From Akebia trifoliata (Eukaryota > Streptophyta > Magnoliopsida > Ranunculales > Lardizabalaceae), in the NCBI GenBank assembly GCA_017979445.1, contig CM030717.1:24043288-24107287 (forward strand): a stretch of 64,000 bases of DNA, written 5' to 3'. Position numbers and translations under genes: made by a program. The notes under the pieces are model-generated. The model was given only the letters and a program-made list of their open reading frames with translations. It was not told the origin of the DNA and did no database searches. Of the stretch, positions 1 through 11,395 are shown piece by piece. The first letter of the stretch is position 1. Every line of letters starts with the position of its first letter.

Positions 1-712
1 TCGTCAAGATCAACATCATCTGTCGATATGGGCTCCCCAGCGGATTAATAACGGACAATGCCAAGAACTTCAAGAACAAGGATATGATCAAGATGTACGA
101 AGACTTCCAGATCACTCATCACAACTCTGTACCTTATAGACCCAAAATGAATGGAGTAGTTGAGGCTGCCAACAAGAACATCAAAAGAATCATTGAGAAG
201 ATGGCAGTCACATATAAGGATTGGCACGACATGTTGTCTTTCGCCCTTCATGCCTATCGGACTTCATTCTGAACCTCAATTGGGGCAACTCCGTACTCAT
301 TGGTATATGGAATGGAAGCAGTCTTACCCGTCGAGGTTGAGATTCCCTCCCTCCGGATCTTAAAAGAAGCAGAGCTAAACGAAACAGAATAGGTTCAGGC
401 TCGGTTCGATCAATTGAATTTGATAGAGGAGAAATGACTTGCAGCTACTTGTCATGGGCAAATTTACCAACGACGAATAGCTCGTGCCTACAAAAAAAAA
501 GTCAAGCCTAGAGATTTCTCACCAGGAGACCTTGTTTTGAAGAAAATTTGCCAATCCAAGAAGACACCAGGGGAAAATTTCGACCAAACTACGAGGGACC
601 ATTTATAGTAAAAAAGGTAATGACGGGAGGAACTCTGATTCTCACAGAAACAGATGGACAAGTCTTCCCGCAACTGATCAATGCTGACACTGTTAAGAAA
701 TATTATGCCTAA
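1..712 (+). pseudogene. Integrase C-terminal half of Tat-type Ty3/gypsy element C (partial, broken)
   Basis: This is the 3' end of a retrotransposon pol gene that enters from the left edge of the window. The integrase would insert reverse-transcribed DNA. Visible are the end of the catalytic core with the VEAANKNIKRIIEKM helix that carries the last acidic residue, the conserved [15 protein letters not shown] block, and the C-terminal RRIARAYKKKVKPRDF and GPFIVKKV parts. The reading frame is stopped at 270-272, 390-392 and 435-437 and shifts near 590-605. The shifted frame ends at 710-712 after VKKYYA, the usual end of such proteins. It is therefore non-functional. It belongs with the 3' UTR and LTR that follow to 4935. 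Confidence 0.9.
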
Positions 713-1224
713 GATCTGACCCTAAGATGACGAAACGTCATCTTAGCTATCCCAAACTAATTATCACACCCTAGTCAACCCTTTTGAGCCATCACGTTCA
801 TTTCTTAACCTAAGACTGGGACAAGTCAAAAAAAAATATAGAAGAGGAGAAAATCAGTAAAATAAAGCAAAACATCCAACTACTCTTGGCCTGCATGAGG
901 ATAAACTATGAACGACTAAAAATGCAAAAAAAAAAAACTCGGACACTTGATCCAAGCTCGACCCAAATCTGCCAGCCTAAACAAGTTTGAGAGACGCTGG
1001 AAGGAGACATAGATCACCTTTTCGAAGTAAAAATAGACAAATCCCCAAGTCTAACTCACTCTAGACAAACCTAGACCTTAATCTTTTTGTAACCTTCCAC
1101 TACCATAAGCCTAAGCCAGCGTTTCGCCCTACTTAAAATCATTTTTTATCAAGGAATGTTCTATGGCAACATAATGACAGTGGCAGCACCAATGATCTTG
1201 CGACTTAGTCCGGACCTCAAAGTC

Positions 1225-1455
1225 TTGTTAGTCGTTGGAAGACTCGAAAGGGGAATCCAGGTCGGATATTCGAAAAAAAATAGTACTCGAAGTGTAGAGT
1301 AGTCGATCTCACGGCTCAACTTGAGTTGCCGAATCACGAATAGTCGTCAGCAAACTCGAAAGGGGAATCTAAATCTATTACTTAAGAAAGAGTACCACTA
1401 AAAGAGTAGAGTCGCCGATCTCGCAGCTCAACTTGAGTCACCAAGCCACAAAGAC
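1225..1455 (+). repeat. Two-copy 112-bp direct repeat in element C 3' UTR
   Basis: The string actcgaaaggggaatc starts at 1242 and again at 1354. Each copy is followed by similar sequence ending in ctcaacttgagt. The copies have diverged by substitutions and small indels. Confidence 0.7.
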
Positions 1456-2191
1456 ACAGAGCAAGAACTGCAATGTAAAAATCCAAAAAAATACAAGCAT
1501 AGTCTGAAAAGGCATAGTGAAAACCTAAAAGGGCACTATGAGTAAAAAAATCAGACTATGGCAAGATCAAAGCCACCGGCACGATGAAAACCCAAAAGGG
1601 CGTCGATACGCAAAAATGTGGAAATCGGATCTGGTGAAAATCATAACTGGCGCCAGGGGCAATAAGGGAAAACACAACAAAAAAAACAAAAAAACAAAAA
1701 TTAACTCCTGGCCCGCATGAGTATAAACTGTGAACGGCAAAAAATTTTCCGAAATCCCAAAGTCCCACGCTTAATCGATTTTCACCCAGTACTGGGACAC
1801 TGGGGATGACTCTAAAAAGAGTCAAAAGAGCTACTGACGTCTATATCCACAGTAGTTGGAAAAAACACATAAATCATCGAAGTAACAAAAGTTTTTCAAA
1901 AATGTCCATATTCTGCATCTTCAATATTTATTCGACAAAGACAAATCACAAAAATCCAAACGTTTTCAAAACTACTATTTTGGTCGATGATGAAAAATTT
2001 AGGACTTATTCAAACTTCATATTTTCAAATCAATAGATACACCTGAGGCCAAGTAAGTAAAAACCTATTTTCTTTTCATTTAAAAAAGTTTCATATTATA
2101 TGTCGTTAAAAAACAAAAAAAAAGACATAAAAATACCTGGTGCCAATCATACGTCTCGACGATAAATGAAAAAAGAATCAAAGGCACAAAT

Positions 2192-2375
2192 TCAGGCAGC
2201 TTGCCCCATCACCACCACTTCAGCGTCCGAAGTATCCTGACTCACCAAGTAAGACGCAAAGGCATCGAAGCAGGGACCCTAAGCAAACCTCTCCCGTAGA
2301 TTACCAATCTTAGCCTTCAAAATGGAAGATTCCTTACTCCTCAAAAGACCCTAGCCAATCTCCTGATCTTGGCAA
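2192..2375 (-). pseudogene. Remnant of antisense ORF (coiled-coil end) in element C
   Basis: The minus strand encodes LRSKESSILKAKIGNLRERF and FDAFASYLVSQDTSDAEVVV before a TGA at 2192-2194, with one internal stop between them. A coiled-coil stretch followed by a short acidic end resembles the C-terminus of the antisense ORF carried between pol and the 3' LTR by element B in this window and by Grande/Retand-type Tat elements. The orientation opposite to pol and the position fit that reading. Only this tail is recognisable. The assignment is an inference. Confidence 0.45.
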
Positions 2376-3120
2376 CTGTGTATCTCAACTGTGAGTAAAT
2401 ACTCTAAATTCCAAACCAGAGGAACATGTTGATATTACAAGAGAGTAGCACCGATGTAATAGGCTCATTCGTAGTTTATGCTCCTATTGATATTGTTACA
2501 ATGAATGTGGTTCTAAAATGTGGGTGACTAAGACTATGTAGCCCTCCTGCCTTCAGATCTTAGTTGATTCAACTCCAACAACAAAACTCTCTCTTGGATC
2601 TGTAACAACTGTTAACAACCTTATTGCTTGCACCGTTGAAAGGATTAAAGGCGCCATTACAAGGGATAGGGTATGAATAAGGAATATTAACTTGTGGTAA
2701 AAATAAAGTAAGACAAAGAAGAGTGGACTTTAGGTTGAAAAAAAAATATAAATAAATAAATAAAAACAAAAATAAATAAATAAACAAAATAAAAAAAAAA
2801 AACAAACCGACAAAATAACATTTTCGCAAAAGTGAAATTCAAATTTGTTCAAGAATCGTTAGAAAACTCTCGTTTCAAAGTTTTTCTCCAAACTATCACA
2901 AATCTGAGATCTCACACGAGCTCTGTACCACAAGGTCGAGGAAATCAAGAGGCTCACCTTGTCAGACCCCGTGTTTGGGCAGTCACTTCCTGTCATCAAA
3001 TTCGTCAAACCAAATCGGTGTTTTCAAACTTGTCTGACCAAAATCCTCGGGCGCGCACAAATCAGGGTTTCGTCTATTCTTTGCAGTTCTTTACACGCAA
3101 CTCCTGCAAAGAAGGCCAAC

Positions 3121-4935
3121 TGTAAACACCCAAATTTGACCGGTCCCTCGACTCAAAATACCCAAAAAGATAATAAAAAATGAATTAAGCCCTTAAAGCC
3201 CATACCTCCAAAAGCCCTCTATTTCTTTCAATTAATGGTCTAAGGCTTCCCACATAGCCCATAGACCCCAATTCTTCACCACCCTTCTAAATTCTTCAAC
3301 TCAATCCCACATAAGTCCAAACCTATTTTTATTCTACCCATTACCTAAGCCCATTCAACTCAACCCAAACCCATTCTTATTCAACCCCTCACCTAAATCC
3401 ACTCAACATAAGTCCAAACCCATTCTTATTCTACTCATTACCCAAGCCCATTCAACTCAAATCCATTCATATTCAACCCACAACCTAAGCCTAATGCAAC
3501 ACTATACCTACCCAACACTCTACCCAAGCCCAACTCATTACCCAAGCCCAATTCTCAACCCAACCCAACATCACAACCAATCACAACAATCATCAAAGTG
3601 GGACACATGTCACCACCCCAACTCACTTCCCTCATCCCCAACCAATCCCATCACCTTTTCTCTAAACATCATCTACCCACACCCCTAACCTATACCTCCC
3701 TCTAATCTACCCACATCAACCCATCACTTTTTCTCTAAAAAAATATAATCTACCCACACCCCTAACCTATACCTCCTCCTAATCTACCCTCATCATTCCC
3801 TACAAAATCCACATCTACAATCTAAATCCACACCCCTCCTTTCAAATCAAACACTCATACTCTCCCATCAATTCATCTCAACCCTTCATTTTCACCCATT
3901 TTAACACATGGCATCATCTCCCACACCCTCCCAAAATACTATCAACCACCCTCTTATACCCCCATTATTTCAAAGTCAAACACTACTCCCCAAATACTCA
4001 ACCCATCCATCATTCTCTTACACCCCATCTTCACCATTTATTATCCCTCACCTAACAGTCAACCCAAATGGGTTGAAAGATCCAACTCATTTGGGTTGTA
4101 AAACAATTCATTTAACCTTCTTACACAAATACCCTCCAAACACTTCTAATTTACTCCTACCTTTCTCTTATACCCCATACCATTCTACCATTCCTCCTCA
4201 TTTCACCCAATTTTACCCTTAAAAATAAATCCCAAACTCTATAAACCCCCCCCCCCCTCATTCTCAACTCTCACTACCTAATAAAAATTTGAGAAAAATA
4301 CTCTCTAAAAAAAACTCTCTACTCACCTCACTACTCTCAATTCTCAACTCACCTCCATTACCCTCAACTCTCAACTTCTTCTCAAGCAAATCCAAGAAGG
4401 TTAAAGGAATTCATCAAGAAAAGTCAAAAAAAGTCAACAAAGGAGTAAGGTGGGTTTGGACAAAAGAACACCCCCTCCAACTTCCCTCTTCTACTTATCT
4501 CTTTCTTCACACCTTCACACACACCACCATGGTTTGAACCATCAAAGGGCCTTTTTTCAATAAGGGTGTCATCAATGGGTTGAACTAACATCAAAGCCCC
4601 TCATACTTGAGGGCACACATCAGATTTTTTGATTTCTTTTCTTATTTTACTTTTATTTTCAAGATGGACTGAGTTTGAGGTTACCACCAATGGTGGATGG
4701 AGTAGGGTACTTAACACCTTCCCTACTCCATAAAATGAACCCCCTTACCTTGAATCAAAAGTTGGACCAAATGAGCTATATCTGTACGAGAGTCATCAAA
4801 TGCCGAAAAACATGATTTTTCAAAAAAATACAATCCGGGTGACCATTCACATCCATTTCAAATATAAATGGTGGCGACTCCAAAATCCCCCAACGTGGAT
4901 GATATGTTCAAAATTGAATAAATCACGTGTTCACA
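3121..4935 (+). mobile_element. 3' LTR of element C (family L2)
   Basis: Starts tgtaaacaccc and ends gtgttcaca. It aligns along its length with the LTR at 40597-42573 (both pyrimidine-rich in U3, with the same order of blocks). A TATA box (tataaa, 4240-4245) is followed by C-rich sequence, as at 41676 in the other copy, so U3 is about 1.1 kb. A tggcgactcc motif lies near the end. The flanking bases (ccaac left, ggtcc right) do not match. This is expected if it is the 3' LTR of the element whose pol ends at 712 rather than a solo LTR. Confidence 0.8.
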
Positions 4936-4940
4936 GGTCC

Positions 4941-6499
4941 ACTGATATACATTCTCCATATTCTGAATAATCAAAGAATTACCATCAAATGCAATTCCTC
5001 GATATGTCAGTGAATCATCTTTGCCTGTCTTTATCACTTATCGCATGATCTCACATACCTTTTGAAATCTTCTTGATCAATAATATCCTTGCGTTATTAC
5101 CTTGTTTCCTAATGATCGACCTTCCGAATGATTTTCGCATATTCCTCCATGAATCTTGACCATTACTAACTCTGACTCTTCCTGGTTGATGCACTTCAAC
5201 AACAGACCCCCAAGCTACATTCTGTACAGCTTCCCTTCTAGTAGCATATACCTTCTTACTTTATAAAACTTGTTCTTTGCCTTCTTTCTATCTTTGGGGA
5301 TGGCTCGTATTTGTAGATACTCGACAAAGTTATCCATCTAACTGGGAGCTTGATTGATTTTCATACAAACTTTTAGCATCTGCTCAATGCTCGGCCTATC
5401 CTAATACTCCACATAGATTATTCTTGATTCCGAGTCTCCAAATATAGATGCTATATAGGCTAATGAATCTACGTGCCTATTCTTATCTATGGGGATCCTG
5501 CATATTTTTACCTCTATGAACTTCCTAAGTTATATTTTCAGTATGGCTAGGTATTGTGCCATTTGCTCATCCTTTGCCTAGTACTCGTCGTTGTATTGAT
5601 TAACAATGATTTGGGAAATAGTGAACACTATGATCATGTCAATTCTTAGCTCGTTGGCCATTTTCAAGCCATTCAAGACTATTTTGTATTCTACTTCGTT
5701 GTTTGAGGCTCCGTAGCCTAGTTTTAGCATCTTCTCCAATCTTTCATTGCTTAGTATTACCAGAACTATCCCAATCCCAGAGCCACTATAATTTGATGAC
5801 CCATCCATGAAAATTCTCCATCTAGTATGAGCGTCTCACACACCAAATCCCTCTATCGCTACGTCTTCATCATCTTCCCAATTCGGATCATCAATGGGGA
5901 AGTCAGCTAGGAAGTTCACCAATACCTGCCCTTTCACTACTATTCGACCTCCGAGCATTACTGCCCATTTTTCCATTCTCTTATACTTATCCGTTCTCTG
6001 TAGCACCTCCCTCAAAGGGTAATCAGTAACTACTCGGATTTGGTGAGATTGAAAGTATGGTCTAAATTTCTATGCCGAATATGCTAATGATAAACCAAAA
6101 TTTTCTATTTTGGTGTACTTGACCTGACTGTCTGAGAGTTTTGCTTATGAAGTATACAAGGTATTCCTGTCTAAAATATACCCTAAACAAGACTAAGTTT
6201 ATCGACTATGCCATTACTGCTAAATAGATCCCTAAATAGTCATCTTCTTCTAGTATACTGAGAATAGGTAGTTCTCTGAGTTACTTTTTTAGGTTCTGGA
6301 AAGCTATCTCGCATTCCACGATCCATTTGAATTTCATCCATACCTTTAATAATTTGAATAAATGAGACTTTAGAGATGAATCTATTTAGAGTTGTTATCC
6401 TTTCAGTCAAACTTTGTACCTACTTCAACTTCTTTAGGCTCGGTATTTTGGTCAACAATCGGATTTGTTTTGGATCAGCTTCTATCCCTTTCTATGTGA
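4941..6499 (-). pseudogene. Element A pol: RT end, RNase H, second RNase H and start of integrase region (decayed)
   Basis: Minus-strand remnants of a Ty3/gypsy pol. At 6440-6499 the sequence continues reverse transcriptase exactly where the solo LTR D interrupts it (KGIEADPKQIRLLTKIPS). Near 5578-5808 a second, plant-type RNase H domain is visible: MDGSSNYSGSGIGIVLV, then a degraded NNEVEYKIVLNGLKMANEL helix, then IIVNQYNDEY. Two RNase H domains in tandem mark the Tat lineage. Stops and frameshifts break all frames. The left end is cut by the LTR of element C, so C was apparently inserted in A. Confidence 0.8.
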
Positions 6500-8108
6500 C
6501 TATGTGAAAACGCCCTCAATCCGCGGGGTGTGCGGATCCACTTTTGATTTTCAAGATTTGAGAGTCGCCAACTAGTTATTACGGTCTAGGAACCGAACAT
6601 CGACTCTAAACTGATAAGGAAAACTAATCTACAAAAGAAACTAGATCCGGGGATCATGTTATGGGGTTGAAAGGTATTAGGCACCAACCTCGCCGGACAA
6701 GCGCCGATCTCTACTACTTCCCAAAAATGATTACATTGCAAAATAGACCAAAAATCAAAAATAATAATAATAATAAAATAGATAAAAGAAGGTTACCTTG
6801 CGAATTATAACGATTCCCTTAGCATTGGCGGATAGTATCCTCGTATGTATTTTCTTTCTATTCACTCGTCATCGAATTTGATTCTGATCTCCAAGTTGAG
6901 GTATCTTCTTCTTAGATTTGTAAATTTTCTGAGTTTTTATGGATTTCTAGGTGTTTTTAAAGGGTCTTTGGGTGTTTTTTGAGCAAAAGTTGGGGGTTGG
7001 ATGATAGGTAAGGGGTTAAGGCTTCAAAATTAGGATTTTGATAAGGTTGGGAAGGCTCATTGACCTACTTTTTCTAGGATTTTCTCCTGGATACAAGATT
7101 AGGTTGTGGAGGCTCCTATTTATAGACTTTTTTGGATAGAGTTAGTGTTTAATTAGGTATCCTATAGGGTTTTGACTTTAGTCTTAGTCTTTTTATATTA
7201 GGGTTTTAATTATGGTTTTGACTTAAGTCTTATGAGATTGACTTGGTTTCTTTAGATTAGGGTTTTAATTAGGATTTTGACTTAAGTCTTATGAGATTGA
7301 CTTGGTCTTTTTAGATTAGAGTTTTGACTTAATTCTTATGAGATTGACTTGGTCTTTTTAGATTAGGTTTTTGACTTAAGTCTTATGAGATTGACTTGGT
7401 TTCTTTAGATTAGGGTTTTGACTTAAGTCTTATGAGATTGACTTGGTTTAGATTTTTAAATTAATTTTATTAAGATTTTATTTTACGTTAATTAATATTT
7501 TATTTATTAATTTCGAAATTAAAAAATTTTAAAAATTAAAAAATTACCGTTTTGCCCTCGAAGAGAACTTTTGCATTTCAAGTTAATTTTCAATGTTCCA
7601 GGATGTTTTGGAATCGATTTTTCGTGAGGAATTCAATGGGATTATTGGTTCGTATTATTTATGAAATTTTTTGACGTGAAATGATCGTCAACCCTTATGA
7701 GGGGCATTTTCGTAATTTTATTGAATTTGGTGAAAATTGGCGAAATGATTTATTTGATTTCATTTTGTTGTTTTATGTATTCGAATGGATTTCCCTAAGT
7801 GTAAGAGGGGCTCTAAGGATGTTTTGATGTTAGGGGCATTTTGATAATTTAATCATTTTTTTAGTGATTTTTATCGTAAAGCTTCTTTTTGTCTGTGAAA
7901 TGATGATTTCTATATTTTTGGGGTTATATTTTCCTAGCGTAGCGTGATTTCTATAGTTTTGTAAGCTTGAGATACCTCATCTGAATTTTTGAAACATATC
8001 TGGTAACAAATAAAGCATTGGAATAAACATCCATCATTAGGAATCGTCACGATTAGGTTGACGAGTTGATTAATCAGGCAAGTGCAAAAATGAGGTTTAT
8101 ATACTATG
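6500..8108 (-). mobile_element. Solo LTR D inside element A (with TSD ctatg)
   Basis: The LTR runs 6505-8103 (1599 bp), starting tgaaaacgccctcaatccgc in plus orientation. It is flanked by ctatg on both sides (6500-6504, 8104-8108). It is the same family as the LTRs of G and E: the sense strand is minus, and there is a TATA box (tatttata in plus) at 7117-7124. Joining the flanks restores reading of the host element's RT across the site, which confirms the insertion. No internal sequence remains, so the element was lost by LTR-LTR recombination. Confidence 0.93.
7190..7450 (-). repeat. Short tandem repeats inside LTR D
   Basis: About five to six imperfect copies of a 47-58 bp unit containing gacttaagtcttatgagatt. 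A looser version of the same U3 repeat (gactttagtct units) is present in the G LTRs at 44190-44350 and 59860-60010. Confidence 0.75.
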
Positions 8109-9430
8109 TATCTGAGAAACTTCCCAAATGAGACTCCAAAGGTACACTTATTTGGATTTAACTTCATTTGGTACTCTTTGAGCCGTGCAAATGTTTCACC
8201 AAGGTCTTTGAGGTAGTCATTTGCTAGCCTGCTCTTCACCAACATGTCATCGATACATACTTCCATCATCCTCCCGATCATGTCATCGAACATTTTTGTC
8301 ACCAAATACTGGTAAGTTGCTCCTACATTTTTTAATCCAAGTGGCATGACTTTATAACAAAACAACCCTTGTTCGGTAAAAAATGATGTTTTTTCCTGAT
8401 CTTCGGGGATCTGGTTGAAACCTAAGTAGGTTACATCATTTCATGTCCCAAGGTTGAATCCACAAGCCTGTCAATCCAGGGGAGTAAAAGCTATCGTTCG
8501 GGCAAACGTTGTTTAAATTAGTGAAGTCAATGCAAACTCTGACTTTTCTCTCTTTCTTTGGTACTGCCATAATGTTTGTTATCCATTCTGGATATTTAAC
8601 CTCCTTGATAAATCCCATCTTGAGTAATTTTTTTATCTTTTCGTTCACTTCCTGCCTTAAGTGGGGGGATAACCTTCTTGGTTTCTGTCGGACTGGCTTG
8701 GCCGCTGCTTCAACATTTAGCCGGTGGTACGCCATAAGAGGATCTATTCCTAGCATGTCCTCAAATGACTATGCAAAGACATCTTTGTTGTCCCTCAAAA
8801 ATTGTACCAATTCTTTCCGATGCTCGATAGACATACTCATTTTAATATTCATTCTCCTTTCTTCCCCAAAGTCTATTCCCACCACTATTATTATTGCAGC
8901 TACTTTTTCCTTCCACGAATCCCTCTGTAATTGCTATTTCTCCCGACTTTCGATTAATTCTTCCTTTATCTTCTTCCTCGCTTCTGGCTCAGAAATTCGT
9001 CCAATCTTAAGCACCATTATAAAAAAATCTTTGAGACATCTCTTGATCTCTTTTAACCTCCATTGACCCGTTTCTACTCGAAAATTGTACCACTTGGTGA
9101 TAAGTTGACAGGATAGCCTTCATGTTGTGTATCCACCTTCTTCCCAAAATTGTGTTGTAGGCTGAGTCTGCATCAATTACAATGACTCTTTTCACGATGA
9201 CCTCGGACCCAACAGCGATCGAAAATGCAATCTCTCCAACAATGATGGTCAGAATAACGTTGAATTCGAATATCGTCGCCTTGGCTGGCTCAAGGCTTTC
9301 CGATATCCCCATATTTTTCATGGCTTCCAAGAATAGAATGAATATCTACAGCACTGCCTGCATCGATTAGAATTCTATGTAAGTCCACATTCCCTACCGA
9401 AAGTGTAACCACTGAGGCATCATAATAGGG
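8109..9430 (-). pseudogene. Element A pol: protease and N-terminal two-thirds of reverse transcriptase (decayed)
   Basis: The reverse transcriptase is recognisable by PEWITNIMAVPKKERKVRVC, FTNLNNVCPNDSF and KVMPLGLKNVGATYQYLVTK. Its catalytic box is EVCIDDMLVKS, where the usual Y of YxDD is C. The RT breaks off at GKFLRYI, where solo LTR D is inserted, and resumes at 6499. Upstream (9007-9330) lies a protease-like part ending in a degraded retropepsin tail, NTILGRRWIHNMKAILSTYHQ. Stops and frameshifts separate the pieces. This is a dead copy. Confidence 0.88.
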
Positions 9431-10310
9431 CATAGCTACTCCTCAGAGATCATGTCATGTAAATATCATTGTTTTATCTCCCCATTTACCCTTGATATCA
9501 CTTGGTATACCTTGACCTCATGTTGAATCTTCCTCACCATGGTTTGAGTAGTGTTCCAAGTCCGATATTCTGAACCGTATACTTTTGTTATTGTATGTAC
9601 AACCCTTCGCCCTTCATGCTCTCTATGCCTTTCCTCTCTTGGAGGCGGTAGTGGTGGCATCCACTCTTCCTACTTTCATTCCTCCCTAGTAGCTGCTATA
9701 GATCTCTTTAACTTCCCATCTTCTATCATATCCTGAATGATATGCTTTAATTTATAGCAATCGTTGGTTGAATGATCCTCCATAGTCGCAATAGGGCTTT
9801 TTGGGCTTCCCACTATAGTCTCTGGGTAGTGGTTCGAGCCCTGGGTCATTTCGTATATGCCTCAAGATTTCAGACATTTTTGCATTTAATGGGATGTAGT
9901 TTCGCCTTGTCCTCCATCATGACTTTCCCTTTACCTCCCTTCATCTTTTCTTCCTATCCTTTTCTTTCCTTACTTGCTCTTACTTCTTGGGAAATTCTAG
10001 TTTTATCATATTGACGGTGGCCGCCTATATTTGTTGCCCCCTATTCTTCATCGATTCTTCTACCAAGATATACTTTTCTATTTTAGCATACAAGTCATCC
10101 AATCGCGATGGGTCGATCTTAATTATCGATTCATGCAGCCTTGTCCCAAGAATTATTGCCACTACGTAAGCTGCACATGTCGTTGTTCGTCCAGGTTTTC
10201 CACCGCCAGTGTTCAAATTTGAAATCGCATCATGAATGCTCAGATGATCTCTCCATTCTCCTATCACAGGTGGAAGAGTGTATTTATTCCAACCTTCCTC
10301 TTTTTCAAAT
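9431..10310 (-). pseudogene. Element A gag, C-terminal part (decayed)
   Basis: The capsid end is readable in fragments: VGINTLFHL, AFMMRFQI and TLAVENLDEQ at about 10180-10300, then RLDDLYAKIEKYILVEESMK near 10025-10110. A broken zinc-knuckle region follows, of which HSTNDCYKLKHIIQDMIEDG survives near 9720-9780. The N-terminal gag part lies 11 kb away at 21153-21875. Element B is inserted between the two parts, and the gtatg duplication occurs at both junctions. Confidence 0.82.
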
Positions 10311-10315
10311 GTATG

Positions 10316-10880
10316 TGTGCGGTCAAAATCTGATTAACAGTGCTAATAGGCTCTGCCTCACAAATCCGAAGTCACTCCTATCACCATTCTCCTCATGCCG
10401 GCTTGGTACCTATCAAAATCACTCTGACGCTCAAGTTATATAAGCAAAAGAATAATCTAATCAACTGGTTAGACCTCCAATCTATCAAAAGATCCATTTT
10501 TCTGTGCTAATCCTACTATTTATGGATCTTTGCTCCGAATCAGTGTTTCCTCATCTCACGGGGAATCCCTTAATTTTTTGGATCTATAAACGGAATGGAG
10601 ATCTTCAGGATTGGATATACTATACTAGAGAGATCTCCTCCAAGATCTCTGGGCTTGATGTACGCGTATCAGGATTACAGGTATTCTTTGACCATGTCTA
10701 CCCTATTTGGTAACCAGGTCTTATTCAGTGATGTGTTGCCCTTCTAACCAGGCTAGAGAGATCTCTAATTGGCCTACCCTACTGTTGGGTAGCACCTGCA
10801 TGCTAATCTGTGTATGGTACCATTTAACCGGTCTAAACACGTGTAAGGCTTAGATAATTATACAATTATTTTCCATTACA
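10316..10880 (-). mobile_element. 3' LTR of element B (left)
   Basis: Plus-strand start tgtgcggtcaaaatc and end ttccattaca; in sense orientation TG...CA. It aligns with 20582-21148 over its full length, with clear divergence (roughly one base in six by eye). B is therefore considerably older than G. The left flank gtatg is the target duplication. Confidence 0.9.
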
Positions 10881-10895
10881 ATTACCCCTTCTTGA
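10881..10895 (-). promoter_or_regulatory. Polypurine tract of element B
   Basis: In sense orientation the bases next to the 3' LTR read AAGAAGGGGTAAT, a purine-rich run in the position where plus-strand DNA synthesis is primed. Confidence 0.6.
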
Positions 10896-11157
10896 GGAGA
10901 CGTAAAGTCTCATTGTTTTCTCGAAACACATAACCTATTTCTTATTAGTTGCCTTGATTCTTTATATTTACTTATATTCTTAACGAATCGACACATTTAA
11001 TGATGTGTCATTTCAAATCATCTCTGATGGCTAAGACGAATCAATCTTCATTTGTGTCCATCCACGTACCCCACTATCATCAGCACTACCCCCAAACTAT
11101 GACATTTAGGTTAGATTTAAGCTATTATCCCAAGCATAGTACTCTTTTATTTTTTCT

Positions 11158-11165
11158 TATAAATA
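11158..11165 (+). promoter_or_regulatory. TATA box of the antisense ORF in element B
   Basis: tataaata in a tcttataaataggag context lies 238 bp upstream of the first ATG of the plus-strand ORF, and a pyrimidine-rich leader follows (11200-11340). Placement suggests a promoter that is separate from the LTR and drives transcription against pol. Confidence 0.5.
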
Positions 11166-11395
11166 GGAGACTTAGAGCCCAGTTCTTCCTCTTACTATGC
11201 TATTACTCTCTTTGATCTCGTCTATCTACATTTTGCGAAAAACTCTTTCTCTCTTTCTTTTTTGTTTCAGTGTTATTCTTACCTCTTTCAGATTAAGGTA
11301 ATTTTCTTTCCTTTTCTTTTATTTTTTGCAAACTTGATTTCTCAATGATTGCTAACATGACCCAACTTTGAAGAGGACTCTATATCCTTGTCTAT

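Larger units (their letters stand above)
713..3120 (+). other. 3' UTR of element C
   Basis: A long non-coding stretch between the end of pol and the 3' LTR, as is usual in Tat/Ogre elements. It holds duplicated blocks: a 112-bp direct repeat near 1242 and 1354, and a related segment (gcctgcatgaggataaac near 892, gcccgcatgagtataaac near 1709). It also holds GAAAACCTAAAAGGG-like motifs at 1520-1600 that recur in elements E and G. An antisense coding remnant lies at about 2192-2375. The last bases (gcaaagaaggccaac) are a plausible polypurine tract next to the LTR. The A/T-rich run at 2725-2820 is low complexity. Confidence 0.65.

Noticed and set aside
2569..2829. Phe/Leu-rich minus-strand frame
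   Set aside because: Translation of an A-rich low-complexity run.
3494..4537. Open frames rich in Pro, Ser, Thr and His on the plus strand
   Set aside because: They lie in the pyrimidine-rich U3 of the C LTR and reflect base composition. The homologous LTR at 40597-42573 does not keep the same frames.
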